Assembly (NCBI RefSeq): GCF_009870125.1
Contig: NC_046679.1
Coordinates: 14,446,001 to 14,510,000 of the forward strand
Origin: Drosophila pseudoobscura
Lineage: Eukaryota > Arthropoda > Insecta > Diptera > Drosophilidae
DNA length: 64,000 bases
Direction: 5' to 3'
Made by a program: the position numbers and the translations under genes. Under the pieces are notes generated by a model. It saw nothing but the letters and a program-made list of their open reading frames with translations. It was not told where the DNA came from and did not search any database. Below are positions 36,465 to 48,796 of the stretch, in pieces (positions within the stretch are counted from its first letter, which is position 1; the number at the start of each line of letters is the position of its first letter).

Positions 36465-38135
36465 ATGGGGTACGACGACGTCATTACGCACCTGGGCGAA
36501 TTCGGTCGCTACCAGAAACGGATTTACTATCTGCTCTGTCTGCCGGCCATTGTCTGTGCCTTCCACAAGCTCGCAGGGGTCTTCCTCCTGGCCAAACCCG
36601 ACTTCCGCTGCCAGCTGCCACACGAGGATGCGGCCACAGCGCAGTTCTCGTCGCTGCCGCACGAAAAATGGTCCCTGGCCTATCCCCCCGACAGTGTGAC
36701 CGGCAAGGCCTCGACGTGCGAGTACTACGATGTGACCTACAGCGCGGACTACCTCAATGGCAGCGAACCCTTCACACAGAACGGAACCGTGGCCTGCTCT
36801 GCGGGATTCCTCTACGACCAGAGCAAGTACCTCAACAGCGCCGTCACCGAATGGGACATGGTGTGCAACAGGAGCCTCTTGAGCGCCACCAGCGATTCGC
36901 TCTTCATGCTGGGCGTCCTCCTGGGCAGCTTCATTTTCGGCCAGATGTCGGACAAGCTGGGACGCAAGCCCACCTTCTTCGCCTCGCTGATCCTCCAGCT
37001 GATCTTCGGTGTGCTAGCTGCCGTGGCGCCTGAGTATTTCAGCTATACGATCTCCCGCATGATTGTGGGCGCCACCACATCTGGCGTCTTCCTGGTGGCA
37101 TACGTGATTGCCCTGGAGATGGTTGGATCCTCGTACCGCCTCTTTGCTGGCGTCGCCATGCAGATGTTCTTCTCCGTGGGCTTCATGCTGACGGCGGCCT
37201 TTGCCTACTTCATCCACGACTGGCGCTGGCTGCAGATCGCCCTGACTCTGCCGGGACTCCTCTTCGTCTGCTACTACTGGATCATACCGGAGTCCGCCCG
37301 CTGGCTGCTGCTCAAGGGGCGCAAGGAAGAGGCCTTCGTGATCATTGAGAAGGCTGCCAAGGAGAACAGGGTGGAGATTCCCAGCGAGATCTACGAGCAG
37401 CTGGTGGAGGAGGTGGCCGAAAAGAAGAAACAGGACGAGCTGACGGCCTCCCAGCCCGCGGCCACAGTCTTCGACCTCCTGCGGCATCCGAATCTGCGGC
37501 GCAAGACGCTGCTCATCTTCTTCGATTGGTTCGTCAACAGCGGCGTCTACTATGGGCTGTCGTGGAACACCAACAACCTTGGGGGCAACCAGCTGCTCAA
37601 TTTCATGATCTCTGGCGCCGTCGAGATTCCAGCCTATGTCCTGCTCCTCTTCACGCTCAACCGCTGGGGCAGGCGATCCATCTTGTGCGGCACCATGCTG
37701 ATCGCTGGAGTAAGCCTTCTTCTGACCATCGCCGTGCCCAGCGGCAACACCTGGATGATCGTTGCCTGTGCGATGATCGGGAAGCTAGCCATAACTGCCT
37801 CTTACGGCACCATCTACATATTTTCGGCGGAGCAGTTCCCCACAGTGGTGCGGAATGTGGGTCTTGGCGCCTCCTCCATGGTGGCCCGTGTGGGCGGCAT
37901 ACTGGCGCCGTATCTAAAGCTCCTTGGCGAGATCTGGCAGCCCCTGCCGTTGATCATCTGTGGGGCACTCTCTCTGACGGCTGGACTACTTTCGCTGCTG
38001 CTGCCCGAGACGCTCAACAAACCCATGCCGGAGACCATCGAAGATGGCGAGAACTTTGGCAAGAAGCAGGAGCCGGCGATCAGTGCAGAAGCGGGCTCCA
38101 ACCAAGAGCTAAAGGGGATGCTCAATCAAAGCTAA
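36465..38135 (+). CDS. Orct: Organic cation transporter (SLC22-type, major facilitator superfamily)
   Basis: A 556-residue SLC22-type transporter in one coding exon, starting MGYDDVITHLGEFGRYQKR, which is the recalled N-terminus of melanogaster Orct. It has the same architecture as Orct2: TM1, a large extracellular loop with conserved cysteines and NGS/NGT glycosylation sites, DKLGRKP after TM3, ESARWLLLKGRK after TM6, a long intracellular loop (EEVAEKKKQDELTASQP), TM7-12 and LPETLNKPMPETIEDGE. It clearly arose by tandem duplication with Orct2. A 75-bp stretch (37163-37237) is identical to Orct2 at every base, although flanking codons differ at synonymous sites, which suggests gene conversion. 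Confidence 0.95.
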   Translation: MGYDDVITHLGEFGRYQKRIYYLLCLPAIVCAFHKLAGVFLLAKPDFRCQLPHEDAATAQFSSLPHEKWSLAYPPDSVTGKASTCEYYDVTYSADYLNGSEPFTQNGTVACSAGFLYDQSKYLNSAVTEWDMVCNRSLLSATSDSLFMLGVLLGSFIFGQMSDKLGRKPTFFASLILQLIFGVLAAVAPEYFSYTISRMIVGATTSGVFLVAYVIALEMVGSSYRLFAGVAMQMFFSVGFMLTAAFAYFIHDWRWLQIALTLPGLLFVCYYWIIPESARWLLLKGRKEEAFVIIEKAAKENRVEIPSEIYEQLVEEVAEKKKQDELTASQPAATVFDLLRHPNLRRKTLLIFFDWFVNSGVYYGLSWNTNNLGGNQLLNFMISGAVEIPAYVLLLFTLNRWGRRSILCGTMLIAGVSLLLTIAVPSGNTWMIVACAMIGKLAITASYGTIYIFSAEQFPTVVRNVGLGASSMVARVGGILAPYLKLLGEIWQPLPLIICGALSLTAGLLSLLLPETLNKPMPETIEDGENFGKKQEPAISAEAGSNQELKGMLNQS

Positions 38136-40081
38136 GTGGAGGAGGTGCATCGGAAGGGGATACCACTTGACACAGTCCAATCAGGCATCCGGCGTCGGGC
38201 TCAATTGATTCTCGCATCTGAAAGTTTCAACGAATTTATGCATTCTTCGCTTTGTCCATTCCATAGAAAAGTATTTTCAAATTCATGCAATAACTCATGC
38301 GACACACATCACATTTCACTTGCACGACTTTTGTTTCGTTTTACAAGCTGATTAAATTATACTTACAACAATGTAGGTGCAACGTTTATTCTCTACGAGT
38401 TCTCTGGGTTCTGTTCTGGTTCTGGGCAGAAAAACAGTAACTGCTACTCGCGCCGAAGGTTCGCTCGAATCAACGAACTTTATGGCGAACTTTGTTTATT
38501 GAAGAATCACTTCTCGGGCCGGGCCGGCGATAAGTACACGTACATGAAAATATGTCTAAACGGTCGTCGCCGTCCCCTGATAACAGGCAATCGCATCGAG
38601 CGCAAGCCCCGATTGCATTTAGAATATGGGAGCAAATCTCATTCTTCCGAACATTATTATTTCTAATAATATTTCATTCGTATATCAATCGCGTAGATAA
38701 AACGTATTACTATCAAATGTATCATTGATAAGCAAAAGTCGGAAAGGCCTATAGCAACAGGTTCTGTCAGTGTCAGGTGCGTAGAATCCATTCAGTTCAT
38801 CCAGTATAATAGTATTATATCAAATGACTTGCACATCTATTGTTTATCCAAGTGTTTGAAAGTTCAACGAACTTGAACAAACTACTTCTCCTCCGGGATG
38901 TGCATATATCAACTGGGTATGCCCTACCAATCGCCATTGCTTTCCCAGAAAACGTCATTATTCTACTACTTTATTGTTTGACTTGGAATTTGCATTCGAG
39001 GCGTGATAAAGTGAGATTATGACATGCATATCACGATTAATGAGGTCAGTTTGTGTTTCTGATAAAAAGTACATACTTGAAATTATTTCCTTATTATCAA
39101 CAAAACATCAATTTCAGGGTTCCAACGATGCTTTCCATTACAAAGTGCCTTTTTTCCAGCTGTATCTCTAAAAAATTAAATGATAGCTCGTTGGAGATGT
39201 TAACATATTGGTCCTGGAACCTATCTATCGCGAACCTATCTCTTCTGACATATGCTATATAAAATATTCCTAAAGTTGAGAGTTGTACTTATATATTTTT
39301 TTGAAATTGCTGCCCACTCAGAAAGCGATCCAAATATTAAATCAGAAGACGCAAGCCAGAGATGGATAGTAATAGAATGTTAGGATAGGAAATGTAGCAC
39401 AAAGATATTAACATGGTCTGTAAAAACCACTTTTGTTACAGTTTTGAACGATTTAAAAAAGGAGCCCCAAAAGTAGGCAACACATTTTTTCTTGTGAACT
39501 GCCCAGTTCTTGAAAACTGTAAGCAATAAAATGACGTAGACGAAAATGGTATTCATTGCAATTATTTATATTATTTAAGTCGCAGAGAAATAGAGGAGTA
39601 AGGAGGTGATAGGAGTCAGTAGTAAGGCACAGAAACCGAAACGGAGAGATTATTTGGGCAAGAGATTAAAGGGCCTTTAAGTGCACTGCTCTGCTGCATC
39701 ATCGGAGTAGACTACGAGAATCGAAGAGGATGGTTGTAGTTGTCTCGTCCTTCCCAGAGCAAACAGCTGTTGATTGTGCGAGTGTGAGTGCGTGAGTGCT
39801 TGAGAGACGATGAGGTAATGCTCCCTCTTTGCAGGCGTCCTGGTGCTTCTCACACATTAAGGGCGTCTGGACGACGATGATGTCACATATCATATCCTCC
39901 GTGGAATTTAATTACGATGGCGAGCTGCTTGCCACCAAAGAAAGAGAATAGATTTCACTATTTTGTGTTAAATGGAAACAGAATTAAGTGCTCTCCGACA
40001 AAGTTTTCACTTATCAAACAAAAAATGACAAAAAACTGCCTTCTGTCTGCTGTAGGGTCTAGGAAAGAGGGGGGTTGAGCT
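38136..40081. other. Spacer between Orct and the amine oxidase gene
   Basis: AT-rich DNA with likely Orct 3' UTR at its left end. No gene, RNA or element is recognised. Confidence 0.5.
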
Positions 40082-41655
40082 ATGGATCAACATCTACCGT
40101 TCGGTACCGAACAGCCCGAACTTGATGTTGTCATTGTCGGGTCGGGACTGTCGGCCCTGACATCGGCCGTGAAGTTACTGGCCAAGGAGACCACACTCCA
40201 CATCCGGATCCTCGACGAGAACAGCAGACCCGGCGGGCAACTGGCGCAAAATGGTATCCGCTTTGTCGATGAGGAGCAACACGATATGCTGAACTTTATG
40301 CAGGACATGCAGTTGAGCCTCCAACACAGACACAATGAAAATTCGCAACTGCGACGCTGCTGGGATCTGGATCGGGGTCCAACAGCACAGCTAGCGAAGT
40401 TCGAGCTGTGCCGATACATCCAAATGCTGGACCTGCGGATGGGCAGGTTCCGCGCAAAGCGGTTCAAGTGGGTGTTAAGGACATATTTGACTTAATATTG
40501 ACCCCGCACTTACGCCCTTGTTCCTTTTAGACTGCGGAGGCGTATGCCCAGTATGGAGCGTCATATTACTCAAAACTTGTTCTTCAGTAAGTCGCGCAAC
40601 TTCATGAGGAATTTGGTGGAGCTGATCTGCGGCGTCCATGCCAGAGAAGTGGACTACGATGTCTTCATGTCTGTGTGCAGCTCTTGCGGCGGTCTGGTCG
40701 TGCTTATTGACTTGTGAGCGGGAAACGGAACCCAAACTGATCCACTCCAGAACTAACACCCTCTACTCCCTTTTATAGCTACTTTAACTTTCCGAACACC
40801 TTCTTGGAGCTCTCCACCCAGCAGCTTATTGGGAGCATTCTGGATAAGATCGAGTACATAACGATCAGCCAGAATGTTCAGGTCGTCAAAGTGCAGCACT
40901 TCAAGGACTATGTGGAGTTGACAGACGCCCAGGGGGAGAAGTACACCGCCCAGGCCGTCATCCTGGCCATTCCATGGAACAAAGTGCAGCAGCTGGAGTT
41001 CGAGCCACCGATACCAAAGGATTTCTGTCCACCGCCCAAAGGGAAAGTCAAGAACAGTCGCCTGATCACCCAGTTCTCGTTGAGCTACAAAAAATGCCAC
41101 TGGGCGGAGGCGGGCTTCTCGGGGAACTTTCTCAGCTCGAAGCCTCTGGTGTGTGGCCACGAATGCCACCAGGCGACGTACTGCGGCTACATGGTGCACT
41201 CTCCGGAGGAGGAGGGCAGTGTGCAGCAGACTGTCCTGGATCTTCTCTCCTCCCAGTTCGGCGATGGGATGCGGCAGCCACTGCAGTACCAGCAGAGCAC
41301 CGCCGAATTGAGCATGGTACGGCACAAGCCCCTGGTGACGCCCTGGCATCGGGTCATTTGGTCCAGCTCTTCGACGGTGGGCACCAACTATCGCAACCTC
41401 ATGGGTGGTGCCGTCCAGAGTGGTGTTCGGGCTGCTGTCAATGCCCTGTATGTGGTGCGGCCGCAGGTCGTTAGCTGGAAGGATCTGCTCGAAGTGCGGG
41501 AAACGAACCCCTACGAAAGGTGCAGCCCCCCCAGCCGTTTGAGCGGCCTGCTCAGCCGTCTCAACCTCTATAATGTCACCTTTTACAGCTTTTTTTTGCT
41601 GGGCCTCATCTGGCTGCTAAAAATAGGCTACTGTCACTCCAACCTCTCCTCCTAG
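40082..41655 (+). CDS. Flavin-containing amine oxidase (MAO/polyamine-oxidase superfamily), membrane-anchored
   Basis: Three exons, 40082-40467, 40531-40713 and 40779-41655, keep frame (joins AA|A and TT|C) and give 481 residues. The N-terminus has an FAD dinucleotide-binding fold, DVVIVGSGLSALTSA (GSGLSA at 20-25), then DENSRPGGQLAQNGIRFVD, the second flavin-contact motif. Near the C-terminus NLMGGAVQSGVRAA corresponds to the usual GYMEGAVEAGERAA helix that contacts the flavin. A hydrophobic tail (LYNVTFYSFFLLGLIWLLK) followed by a short polar end resembles the tail anchor of monoamine oxidases in the mitochondrial outer membrane. The cysteine that holds FAD covalently in MAO-A/B is not evident, and the usual FAGTET is replaced by IWSSSSTV, so substrate and even activity are uncertain. 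It may be an oxidoreductase of another amine-oxidase-fold branch. Confidence 0.85.
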
Positions 41656-44403
41656 ATGGGAAATTAAAGTATCTACATGGCCTGTGAATGTGCGTGTGTG
41701 TGTGTGTGCCTAGACTGTGTCCCCAAGAGGCTTAAAGTCTGAGCCCTGCCCCTCTTCGGCAGCCCAGCCTCCTCAATGTGCTCATTGAATTTAGTCATTT
41801 AGCAGCGGTTGGATTTGCACAATTCCCCTCGATCCAGCTCGCTTTCGTTTCTTGGGCAATTTTTCACTTAAGCTTCGCCAACGCTCTCTTTATTACAATA
41901 TAAATATGAATTATAGTCCCTCCGTGGGAGGAGCGGAGGTAATGCATTCTAAAAGCAAATTATCTACCATCGGACTCCATTAAGCACACTTAAGTAATTC
42001 AGCAATATATCTTTCTATTCTTGTAAAGGTAAATTAGGTATAATGCCGAAGCGAATACTCGGCAAAAGTCATAGATTTTCTTGCCCCTACAACCCATAGA
42101 TCATCATAAATTCTTGAGATTTATGTAAATGTGATGAGTTCTATTAGATTAGCACTCGTTTGGGTGATTATTTTATGGCCTGTTGTGGTTTTGAGAGTGA
42201 GAGCATGGCTGGGTATACGTATAGTTTCGACTGATCCAATGGATACTAGTCGATGAATATTGGCGTGTATCCCCATAACAATGCATTCCAAAATCCAAAT
42301 CAAAATCAAGGTAATCACCGGCTCCAGCCCCCGCCAGACAATCGAATGGTGGCACGCCCATGTGCATCCGATCCCACATGCGAACGGGCTATCAACATAA
42401 AAAGCTCTAATTACGGCCACTCAACCGCTGCAACAGTTTCAACCGTTAGTGGAAGTAGAACCTCTTGAATGTATTCGTATTCCTATTTGTATTCGTTGGA
42501 GGCAGTGCGAATTTCACAGATGAATAGAATACGAACGGACGGACCGGAGGTTGCATGCCTGAGAACTGAACAAATGAACAACAATTAGTATATCATAACA
42601 AAGAGAACCATAATTAGAATATAGTAGGAGTAGCTATCTGGACTGGCCCCGTCCAATGCCAATCTCTATCTTTCTCCTGCAGTGTCATTGGTTACGATAT
42701 CGGAGATTGATGTGATTGACGTGCATGCCATACACGGCCACTCGATTGATTCATTGAGATCAATTGAGTCCAGAGACCAGAGTTGAGGACTCTTGAGGCT
42801 CCACTCCGATGATAATGGAGGTTAAACCAAATCGAATCACTCGATAAGGTCACTGCGTAGAAATCTGGTTCCAGTTACGGAACGATTCGGCTTACAGGGT
42901 AGGTAATACTCTCTCAGAATATAAATATGAGATTCAAATCTTTCCACATTGTATACAAAAATTTCATTCAGAATTGCCGAGAGTGCACATTCATGTTCAT
43001 TCACTCTTTCGGTACTCTTTCTATACGTCATACAATATACTCGTATGTGGCCCGCTCTTCGACTTTAAATTCGGAATTTGGAAAATAAAACCTAAAAGAA
43101 TGTAAACAATACGAAAGCAAACGGGAAACACCGTAATGATATGCAGAGACAAACGAATTAAACGGTCTGGCTGTTCATGTAAATTACATCGGCTTCGGGT
43201 GGCCCTCCTCGAACAGAACAGCGGAACAGAACCAGCAGAGCCAGCAGAACAGAGAGAATGTAATGGAATGGAGGAATGGAGGAATGGAAGGAGACGAACA
43301 GAACATATGGCTCTCAAGTGTTCGCTGGGGAGCGTAATCTCTAATGTTTTGTTTGTCGCATTCGTAATGAGAATCCTGATCAAAGAGCAACGGAAGAACA
43401 GAGTGTGGGAGTGCGAGTGTAGAGTACATCGAAGCATCAAAATACAATGTAGGAATTCCTCTCTTATTATCTTTGGGATCTGCCATTAAAAAATGAATGA
43501 AATGATTGCTCGACATATAGTAATCTAGTAATTGATTCAACTTCAAATGACTCAACTCGGTGGTTGATCTATAAATCACATAAATATATTCAACTTAATC
43601 ATATAAGTAGCATTCAGAAATAAATTTGTTTATTTGTGAGTGCGCATTTTGACATTCGGTAAACAGAATCTCTTTTTTCAAAAGCTCAATAATTGTATTT
43701 CATTTTGTTTACCCTTTATAAAAGGGTACTACAATTTTGAAGAGTCGTAGAGTACGAATATTATTGCCAGAAGTTTCTATTGAAGCCATGCTTTTAGTCC
43801 ATAGGAAATATATAAAGGAATATCTTAAAATATATTATTTCTGTCTAGTTTTTACTCCACTTTAAGCCTAAAACTTAAATGTAAAAATCAAATTAAAGAG
43901 TTTATTTTTTAATCGGTACTACTTACATTATGATGCAGTCATGAAACTCAACTTTCTCTTAGCGGAAAGCAGTCGAAACGGTCAGGATGACTGAATCCAC
44001 TACCTTTTTTGGATCAAGATAATCAAGAAAATGTATATGATAAATCAATTCAAACGTAATAAACAATCGTTTACTATGTCCCTGCACTATCCTAACAGGT
44101 TTTCCCATTATCAAAACCACATATCATCTTACATTCGAGGGTATCGAACACTTCGGCATGGCCGCAGCTCGGCTTCCTTCTTGTTTTTAATGCTTGCAAT
44201 GAAATCCAAAGAAAGCGAACATATAATACTATGTATATAGATCGTATATGGATCGGGAAGAGAGCCGAACGGTACCGTAGGCGCGGCACTGCGGGCGGGT
44301 GCGCCGGGGAAGACGCAATGGCCCGATTGCGAGTGTTAGTACGAGTACCTCTGCCTGGGCCCCATCTCTCTCCTCTGGTGGGACTGTGGGGCGGCAGTGG
44401 CAG

Positions 44404-44436
<33 letters not shown>

Positions 44437-45151
44437 GCGTACAAAAACACTGCGATCGACCTCCCGTGGGCTTAGTTTGTGAGACGCTTTCGAAGCGACA
44501 AGTAGTTGATAGCGACACCGGCGGACATCGGCAGGAGAAAGGCGAATGCACGCGTTCGGGGATCCATTCAAAATTAGAAAACGTTGCACAGCCCAGCAAA
44601 CCAAGAAACGGACAAAAAAAAGAAAGACCTGAACAAATAAGAAACCCGAAAGTATTTCATTGTAAAGTGTATTTCACTGAAACAGAGAACCGAGAACGTG
44701 TCGCATTCTGGTATGTCATAAGTGGCATTCATTTTCATTCCCATGTGCGCTGCAGCATAAACAGCGATCATAAAGACAAATGGGAAAATAGAACAAACAC
44801 AGCCCGTGAGACAAAGATAAATAGCACTGAAACACAACCAGAATCGGGACCATCGAGGCATTACAGCGAGGCCGCGTTTAGTGAAAGTGAATATCGATCG
44901 GATCGATCGTCGGATCTTCGGTTCTTCGGACGAAGCGAAGGTTCGCCTGCTGGTTCCTTATCTGCGCACTCGGTGTCAAAGGCTCAAAGTGAACGCACTC
45001 GCAGAGCAGATCCATCCAGTCGGTTGTTATTCCCGCTTCAACTGAACGATCGAGTGTAGAAGTTCAAGCTCAAGAACAAGAACGGACTGCAAAGAAGTAA
45101 AGGAATCTACCCATCTATCCCCTTCAATCCCAACTGTGATATTTTCGAACC
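41656..45151. other. 3.5-kb region before the third transporter gene
   Basis: It contains a (GT)7 run at 41694-41708, one hairpin ACCCTT (43711-43716)/AAGGGTA (43722-43728) and a (GGCAAC)5 run at 44404-44436. The last few hundred bases (44.85-45.15 kb) are probably the promoter and 5' leader of the transporter gene; no TATA box is obvious. Nothing else is supported. Confidence 0.5.
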
Positions 45152-48100
45152 ATGACCAAATCAAAGGATGACAATCCGGAGAGGACACGCGAGCACATCA
45201 GCGAGGAGAGCATGAAGGATCTGCTCACCAAGCAGCTGGAAATCGTAGGCAGTGGCGGGGCATTCGTCTGGTAAGGAATCATCACATTTCACTCACATTT
45301 GAGAGCACTCTAGGAAGCAGCCAGATTAAGCTGCAGTCCGGTCCGACTCGTGCCCCAATCACGTTCCACTTGACCCACTTCCTAATGAATGCACTGTGAT
45401 GGCTTTTAAAGGTTGAGTTTCTAGAAAAACGTTGACATTAGTCAGGGTGGTGCACTTGTCTATACTGTGATTTAGATGAAACACTTTCAATTATCCGATC
45501 ATCTCGCTTGACTGGTCAGCAAATACTCTCGCAAAAACCCTAACCAAATCACGAACCACTCATTACCATGAAACCCCAAGAAACAATTAGCATTCTGATT
45601 CTGTAACGTTATGAAGCACGTTTCGGATGGGAAGATTCGATTTTGTAATCTAATGGGACGAGAAGGTAGACGGATTTTGTAAACTTGTCTGCCCTGCCGC
45701 TTCCTGGACTTGGGTCAGAAATCACTCACTCACAGTAGGAGGGAGTAGGGGGTGGGGTGGAGCTCAATCAGAGGGCATTGGTCATGTGATCGCTCAGAAC
45801 AGTGTTAAGAATTTAAATATAGAATCCATTCCGAGAGTATATCAGCGTGTATATGCATACGATTATTCGTATTATATTCGCATGAAGCTCAATCGAAATT
45901 GATAAGCCACTCATTATTCGAAATCCGAGATCTGGCGTCGACGGATCGTGAGTTTAATCTATAGCTCGTATAGCTATAGCGCGAGTACCGGTTCCATTCA
46001 CCATGTAGATCGAGATCGGGCCATGTAATTGTGATCCTAGGAAAAAACCAGCTGTGATAAGAGCCCCTGGAGAGCACTGGAGGACAACTGCACTGGGACT
46101 GAAAGTCATTCAACCAACTCAACCTAAAAGTCCACGAAATCACCTTCGAGTATTGGATGATCTTCCCGTTCCCGGAACTCAAGCCCACTTCGATGGGTGT
46201 GATGTGGGTGTGGAGGAGAGTGAGAGGCACGTGAGTCCAGATCGGATATGTAAATATTGCGCACCGCGTTCCGGTTGCCCGAGTTGGGTAATGATTAATG
46301 ACGCGGCCGTTTTCAAAATATTGTATGTTTTCGGCGCGAATCCCCGCATCTGTCATTATGTGAGCCGCATACTGAAATACGTCCGAATCTGTCATGTGCT
46401 AAAACTAACCTTCACGGCTTTTGTTTTCGGCATTAACTGTTTAAGTTAATGTTTTGGATAGGGTATTACGGGCACTATTTGCATTCCAATCAAGTGTTAG
46501 ACGACTGTGTGTGTGTGTGTGTGTGTGGTGTCAATGTGCGAAAGATTGAAGTTGCGTGCTGTAAACAATCTCCCCGATCGGCGAAAACAAAATCACCAAT
46601 TAGCAGCAGGTGAAGCTATAATCATTTCCCTTCCTCTTCCACTTACACTTTTAGGGCCATTTTCTTCCTATGCGTCACCCCCAACATACTGAACGGATTC
46701 CATGTGTCCTCCTACACCCTGCTGGGGCATCTGCCCGAGGATCAGTGGTGTGGCCTCCCGGATCTGGATGCCACCAACTGGACGCTGGCCCAGAGGCGAC
46801 ACATAGCCGAAGGCGGTTTAAATTCCGGCGGGTGCACGGTGTGGGACTGGAACTACAAGCACCTCGGCCAAATGTCCTACGAGGCGGCCCTCAACTACAC
46901 AAGCCACATGTCGGAAATCAATAGGCCCGCGGAGGTGTCCTGCAAGGTGAAGGGCAGCTACGAGTACGCGGATCCAGAGAGCACCTTTGTCTCCGACTGG
47001 GATCTGACCTGCGAGAGAAGTATTCAGCGAACCTCAGCACAGGTCTCGATATCGTTGGGAAAGTTCTGTGGGTCCTTCTCCTTTGGCATCCTGGCAGATA
47101 AGTGAGTTGGTGAAAGGGAATTCCCTTCTTCCCATTCTGCTTATGCTGATCAATGGTATCCTTGCAGATTCGGGCGCAAGACTTCCTTTACCTTGGGTGC
47201 CGTCTTCTTCGTTGTGGGAAGCTTCTTCTGCACCTTCTCCCCCTGGTACAGTCTCTTCCTGGCGGGTCGCTTCGCCTTGGGAGCCGCTTCCTCGGGACTC
47301 TTCTACCCGGCCTTTACAATGAGTAAGTTCCGGCGCTGTAGTCGTAGAGTTGATTGCCTCATTTCTGTATTTTCTTTGTTTTAGTTGTGGAAAACGTTTG
47401 CCTGAAGCATCGCTCTTGGATGTCCATTGCCTTCTCGGCCTCCTATCCCATTGGCATGATCATCTTGGCCATTATCGGTTACCTCATCCAGCCCTGGCGG
47501 CACCTGCAACTGGCTCTGACCATACCCTCGCTCCTCCTCGTCCTAAACTGCTAGTAGGTTACATTGGATTACCTTCTAAATGATCACCTAATAGTTTACT
47601 TTCCCCCCCTTAGCCTGATGAATGAATCACCCCGCTGGCTCATAACGAACCAGCGCTACGATCGCGTCTACAAGATCCTCTTCAAGCAGCCCAGCCACTA
47701 CGATATTCAGCCAGCGCTGGCCGCCCCCTCGGACCTCGTCACCGATAAGAAGTCGGTGAGTGCAAAGTTCCGAGAACATATCAATATTCATGTACCTGCA
47801 GTCCGGTTGCTAAGCAACATCATCATCTTCTGTCGTTGCAGCTGGAACCAGAAAGCGGCTCCTCCTCGTTGCTGGAAAAACTCAAGAATGGCCCACTCAA
47901 GTCCATCATCGAGCTATATGCGAATCCCAATGTGCGCAAGCTGATCTTCACCTCATACTTTATGTTCTGCGTGACATCGCTGAGTTACTATGTGACGGGT
48001 GAGGAGTTTCTTTAACGATTTCTTGGTTTTCGATTCTAAAAGAGTTCCCTTGCCTACAGCTCTGAATGCGGCCAACCTTTCGGTGAGTCGGTACCTGTAC

Positions 48101-48607
48101 ATCGTGGCCACTGGCCTGGTGGATATCCCTTCGTATTTGGTGCCGGTGATCATGCTGCGATTCACTGGCCGCCGCATCACAACCATGTTCCTGTTCATGT
48201 GGACGGGCGTCTCGCTGCTGCTGGTCCTCTCCGTGCCTGCGGGCAGCACTACCTGGATCGTGGCCTTCGCCATGCTGGGTCGCTTCGGTATCAGTGCCAC
48301 CTACTCCGTGGTCACGCTCTATACGGCGGAGCTGTATCCCACCCAGATCCGTAACTCTGCCCTGGGCACCTGCTCGACGTTTGCCCATGTGGGATCCATT
48401 TCCGCCCCCTACGTGGTCGATGTGCTGGGAGCCCTCGGCTGGTACATTCCAACGACTATCTGCGGCTGCTGCGTTCTAGTAGCTGGCCTGCTGACCCTCA
48501 CTCTGCCCGAAACGGGCACGGGCAAGCTCTCGGACAAGATCGATAGTGTTGCTGCCGCCGATGCTCAAGCTCCTGTGGCACAGCCGGAGAAGCCAGAGAA
48601 GCAGTGA
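45152..48607 (+). CDS. Organic cation/solute transporter of the SLC22 type, seven coding exons
   Basis: Seven exons, 45152-45270, 46655-47101, 47168-47322, 47385-47553, 47614-47755, 47842-47998 and 48060-48607, all in phase, encode 578 residues. The N-terminus (MTKSKDDNPERTREHISEES) is a cytosolic extension. TM1 is followed by a large extracellular loop with conserved Cys and NWT/NYT sites, then DKFGRKT after TM3, NESPRWLI after TM6, a loop ending GSSSLLEKLKNGPLKSIIEL, TM7-12, and LPETGTGKLSDK. It belongs to the same family as Orct but is much more diverged and is intron-rich, unlike the single-exon Orct pair, so it is an older family member. Its 1.4-kb first intron has a (TG)11 run. A polyadenylation signal lies at 48762-48767. 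Substrate cannot be told from sequence. Confidence 0.92.
45271..46654 (+). other. First intron of the third transporter gene
   Basis: A 1.38-kb intron between GTAAGG and ttttag. It carries a (TG)11 microsatellite at 46506-46527. No exon or RNA gene is recognised inside. Confidence 0.7.
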
Positions 48608-48796
48608 GCGAGGCGATCGGTGCCTTTAGGTTAGTTAGTCCTACGTATCGTTTAGTGTATAGAAGTATCGTCAACTGCAGTACTCTAGCCTCTAAGTTCG
48701 CTGTTAATCTTTGCATTCTTTTAGTATATATTCGTAAATTGTTTTCTGTTTGATATCGTATAATAAACCACTTATATACAAGTCACATCCAGAGAT

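Noticed and set aside
44092-44604. 170-codon open frame on minus
   Set aside because: Pro/Leu-rich frame created by the same repeat on the other strand; no start context, domain or splice support.
44397-45059. 220-codon open frame on plus
   Set aside because: Its beginning is the (GGCAAC)n repeat read as alternating small residues and the rest has no domain; it ends just before the transporter's start codon and is probably promoter and leader.
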